This document shows positions 6,520 through 7,066 of a stretch of 7,066 nt of DNA, piece by piece. The notes below the pieces were generated by a model. It made no database searches and had not been told where the DNA came from. It saw only the letters and a list, made by a program, of their open reading frames with translations. The position numbers and the translations under genes were made by a program. The DNA comes from Oscillospiraceae bacterium (GTDB taxonomy: Bacteria; Bacillota; Clostridia; Oscillospirales; Acutalibacteraceae), in assembly GCA_022508865.1 (NCBI GenBank), contig JAFLUK010000077.1, forward strand, positions 1 to 7,066, given 5' to 3'. Numbering within the stretch: position 1 is the stretch's first letter; each line of letters starts with the position of its first letter.

Positions 6520-6569
6520 TGGCAATTCTCCCGACAAGGACATCAACTCCCTGTTCCCTTATATGGTAA

Positions 6570-6598
6570 AGTATAGTATAAAATCTATTTTTTTGCAA
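6570..6598 (-). promoter_or_regulatory. Promoter of the response regulator-Hpt-nadE operon
   Basis: On the minus strand TTGCAA (6598-6593) and TATACT (6575-6570) are spaced by exactly 17 nt, and A-rich tracts lie upstream (6610-6650). Transcription would start near 6563, giving a leader of about 44 nt to the ATG at 6519. TAGTAT/ATACTA words overlap both sides of the promoter (6574-6579, 6602-6607). Confidence 0.6.
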
Positions 6599-6686
6599 TG
6601 GTAGTATAAAATTTGTGATGTTTTCGGGTTTTTTATTTTTCTATTTCTTTTATAGTATTAATTTGTTATCCATGTTATAACTCCCT

Positions 6687-6731
6687 TATCATTTTGATAG
6701 GTTATTTGCCCTATCTTACTATCAATTTTTT
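6687..6731. repeat. Overlapping GATAG/CTATC inverted repeats with T-run
   Basis: Three perfect pairings overlap here. TATCA (6687-6691) pairs with TGATA (6695-6699). GATAGG (6696-6701) pairs with CCTATC (6710-6715). TTGATAG (6694-6700) pairs with CTATCAA (6719-6725), followed by T6 (6726-6731). The last two share the same left arm and exclude each other. They could be alternative RNA hairpins on the plus strand or repeated protein-binding half-sites. Confidence 0.45.
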
Positions 6732-6738
6732 ATATCCT

Positions 6739-6803
6739 GTTCACAATTTTGTATATTAAATTTATTATATTTTTAACAAAATATAACGATGATGTTTGTG
6801 AAC
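6739..6803. repeat. Nested perfect inverted repeats
   Basis: An outer pair, GTTCACAA (6739-6746) and TTGTGAAC (6796-6803), encloses an inner pair, TTATATTTT (6765-6773) and AAAATATAA (6778-6786), with a 4-nt loop. Both are perfect. Such AT-rich inner repeats can arise by chance. The 8-bp mixed-composition outer pair is less likely to. An operator for a dimeric regulator or a looped site is possible, but not shown. Confidence 0.4.
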
Positions 6804-6811
6804 TTTTTATC

Positions 6812-6840
6812 TTGAAACTATTACCGTTTTTTGATAGCAT
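6812..6840 (+). promoter_or_regulatory. Weak candidate promoter of the right-edge gene
   Basis: TTGAAA (6812-6817) and TAGCAT (6835-6840) are 17 nt apart, matching at 5/6 and 4/6. A perfect -10 word TATAAT at 6880-6885 is an alternative but has no good -35 at 16-18 nt. Either would leave a long leader of about 175-220 nt before the edge. Confidence 0.28.
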
Positions 6841-6865
6841 ATATATAGAGAAATAATTATTGCAT

Positions 6866-6888
6866 CATACTAATACTTTTATAATATG
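6866..6888. repeat. Second copy of the words shared with the asnB upstream region
   Basis: CATACTAATACT (6866-6877) and TTATAATATG (6879-6888) are exact copies of 4528-4539 and 4506-4515. Here they are separated by one base and in reversed order. TTATAATATG contains a consensus -10 on the plus strand, so the pair overlaps a possible promoter of the right-edge gene. Confidence 0.4.
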
Positions 6889-6895
6889 TACGAAG

Positions 6896-6918
6896 TGTGT
6901 TTTATTTTAAAAAACACA
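6896..6918 (+). repeat. Perfect 8-bp inverted repeat (hairpin or operator)
   Basis: TGTGTTTT (6896-6903) and AAAACACA (6911-6918) flank a 7-nt loop. If transcription started from the TATAAT at 6880-6885, this hairpin would form the very 5' end of the leader. No T-run follows, so it is not a plus-strand terminator. It could equally be a repressor site. Confidence 0.4.
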
Positions 6919-6972
6919 TCAGTTTACTAGGTGATTTGCTTATTTTTAGCTATTTATATGAGGAATGTCAAT

Positions 6973-7066
6973 ATGTTATTAACAAGTTGTCTAACCCTGT
7001 CTTTAGATAATTCTAAAGTCCTTTTTAAAGAACTTTTACTTTTTTATAAATTTAGGAGGATATTAT
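6973..7066 (+). CDS. Small open frame running off the right edge (possible leader peptide)
   Basis: ATG at 6973 has GAGGA (6960-6964) 8 nt upstream and stays open for 31 codons to the edge, starting MLLTSCLTLSLDNSKVLF. An in-frame ATG at 6958 is also possible. About a third of the visible residues are leucine, with mixed codons. It matches no family that I know. It may be a leader peptide read into the start of the next gene, the true start of that gene, or a chance frame, since the stronger site at 7054-7059 points to a start beyond the edge. Confidence 0.25.
   Translation, partial: MLLTSCLTLSLDNSKVLFKELLLFYKFRRIL
7001..7046 (+). promoter_or_regulatory. Alternative leader hairpins (attenuator-like)
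   Basis: CTTTAGA (7001-7007) and TCTAAAG (7012-7018) form a perfect 7-bp hairpin with a TAAT loop. The right arm AAAG(T) (7015-7019) can instead pair with ACTTT (7032-7036), extended by CTT/AAG across a single mismatch. That second hairpin is followed by TTTACTTTTTT. The two are mutually exclusive and sit just before the ribosome binding site. Stems are AT-rich, so stability is doubtful. Confidence 0.3.
7054..7059 (+). promoter_or_regulatory. Strong ribosome binding site of a gene beyond the right edge
   Basis: AGGAGG is a full anti-16S match followed by 7 nt to the window end, which places a start codon at about 7067. No coding sequence of that gene is visible, so its product is unknown. 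It is divergent from the response regulator operon. Confidence 0.65.

Larger units (their letters stand above)
6547..7066. other. 520-bp AT-rich divergent intergenic region
   Basis: Between the response regulator (minus) and the gene expected just past the right edge (plus) there is no recognisable protein family. The stretch holds the operon promoter, many short inverted repeats, TATC/GATAG words, the two words shared with the asnB upstream region, one small open frame and a strong ribosome binding site at the edge. I saw no tRNA, T-box (no GGTGG-ACCGCG-type sequence) or riboswitch core that I know. Its length and structure exceed what two simple promoters need. Confidence 0.6.

Noticed and set aside
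5776..6546. Receiver-Hpt gene read as the broken tail of a hybrid histidine kinase.
   Set aside because: Upstream DNA is AT-rich, non-coding and holds a good promoter. The gene has its own start and binding site, so it looks like an intact short protein.
6546..6546. TTG at 6546 or ATG at 6543 as the start of the response regulator.
   Set aside because: They add 8-9 residues ahead of the conserved MKVLIVDDN start, and the binding site for ATG 6519 is better placed.
6605..6645. TTGTGA word and T-rich run considered as a CRP-type site or terminator.
   Set aside because: There is no matching second half-site and no stem before the T-run.
6547..7066. Riboswitch, T-box, CRISPR array or toxin-antitoxin locus in the long gap.
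   Set aside because: No known riboswitch core or T-box sequence, no regularly spaced repeats and no pair of small genes could be found.

Overview
The window looks like chromosomal DNA of a low-GC Firmicute, most likely a clostridial gut-type bacterium. The reasons are strong AGGAGG/GGAGG ribosome binding sites, AT-rich intergenic DNA, and housekeeping proteins of clostridial type. Genus or species cannot be assigned from this sequence alone. There is no phage, transposon, CRISPR array, tRNA or rRNA in it.

Layout, left to right. (1) A short AT-rich tail (1-158) lies beyond a minus-strand pair: ribF (FMN/FAD synthesis) preceded by a Nudix hydrolase of the ADP-ribose pyrophosphatase group. (2) A plus-strand M14 zinc peptidase gene starts only 25 nt from the Nudix start codon. 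Its likely promoter lies inside the Nudix coding sequence. Its stop codon abuts the stop codon of the next gene. (3) asnB, a glutamine-hydrolysing asparagine synthetase, is on the minus strand with its own upstream region (4485-4608). (4) A minus-strand operon follows, read from 6.57 kb leftwards: a receiver-Hpt response regulator, a small stand-alone Hpt protein, and nadE (ammonia-dependent NAD synthetase), closed by a clear intrinsic terminator at about 4.6 kb. (5) A 520-bp very AT-rich divergent intergenic region ends in a strong ribosome binding site at the right edge, so a plus-strand gene almost certainly begins at or just beyond base 7067.

How the genes fit together. Four of the enzymes handle nucleotide cofactors or ATP-dependent amidation: RibF, the Nudix hydrolase, AsnB and NadE. 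AsnB and NadE both carry the SGGxDSS-type PP-loop. The most unusual combination is the phosphorelay pair, with two Hpt domains and one receiver but no kinase, placed as the leading genes of a nadE operon. The Hpt domain fused to the receiver lacks the usual lysine after the phospho-accepting histidine, while the stand-alone Hpt keeps it.

The right-hand intergenic region is the least explained part. It holds several perfect short inverted repeats, two sets of mutually exclusive hairpins, a small open frame with its own ribosome binding site, and two 10-12 base words that also occur upstream of asnB. These suggest regulatory DNA or a structured leader for the unseen gene, but no known riboswitch or T-box was recognised. 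I see no proven novel defence or mobile system here.
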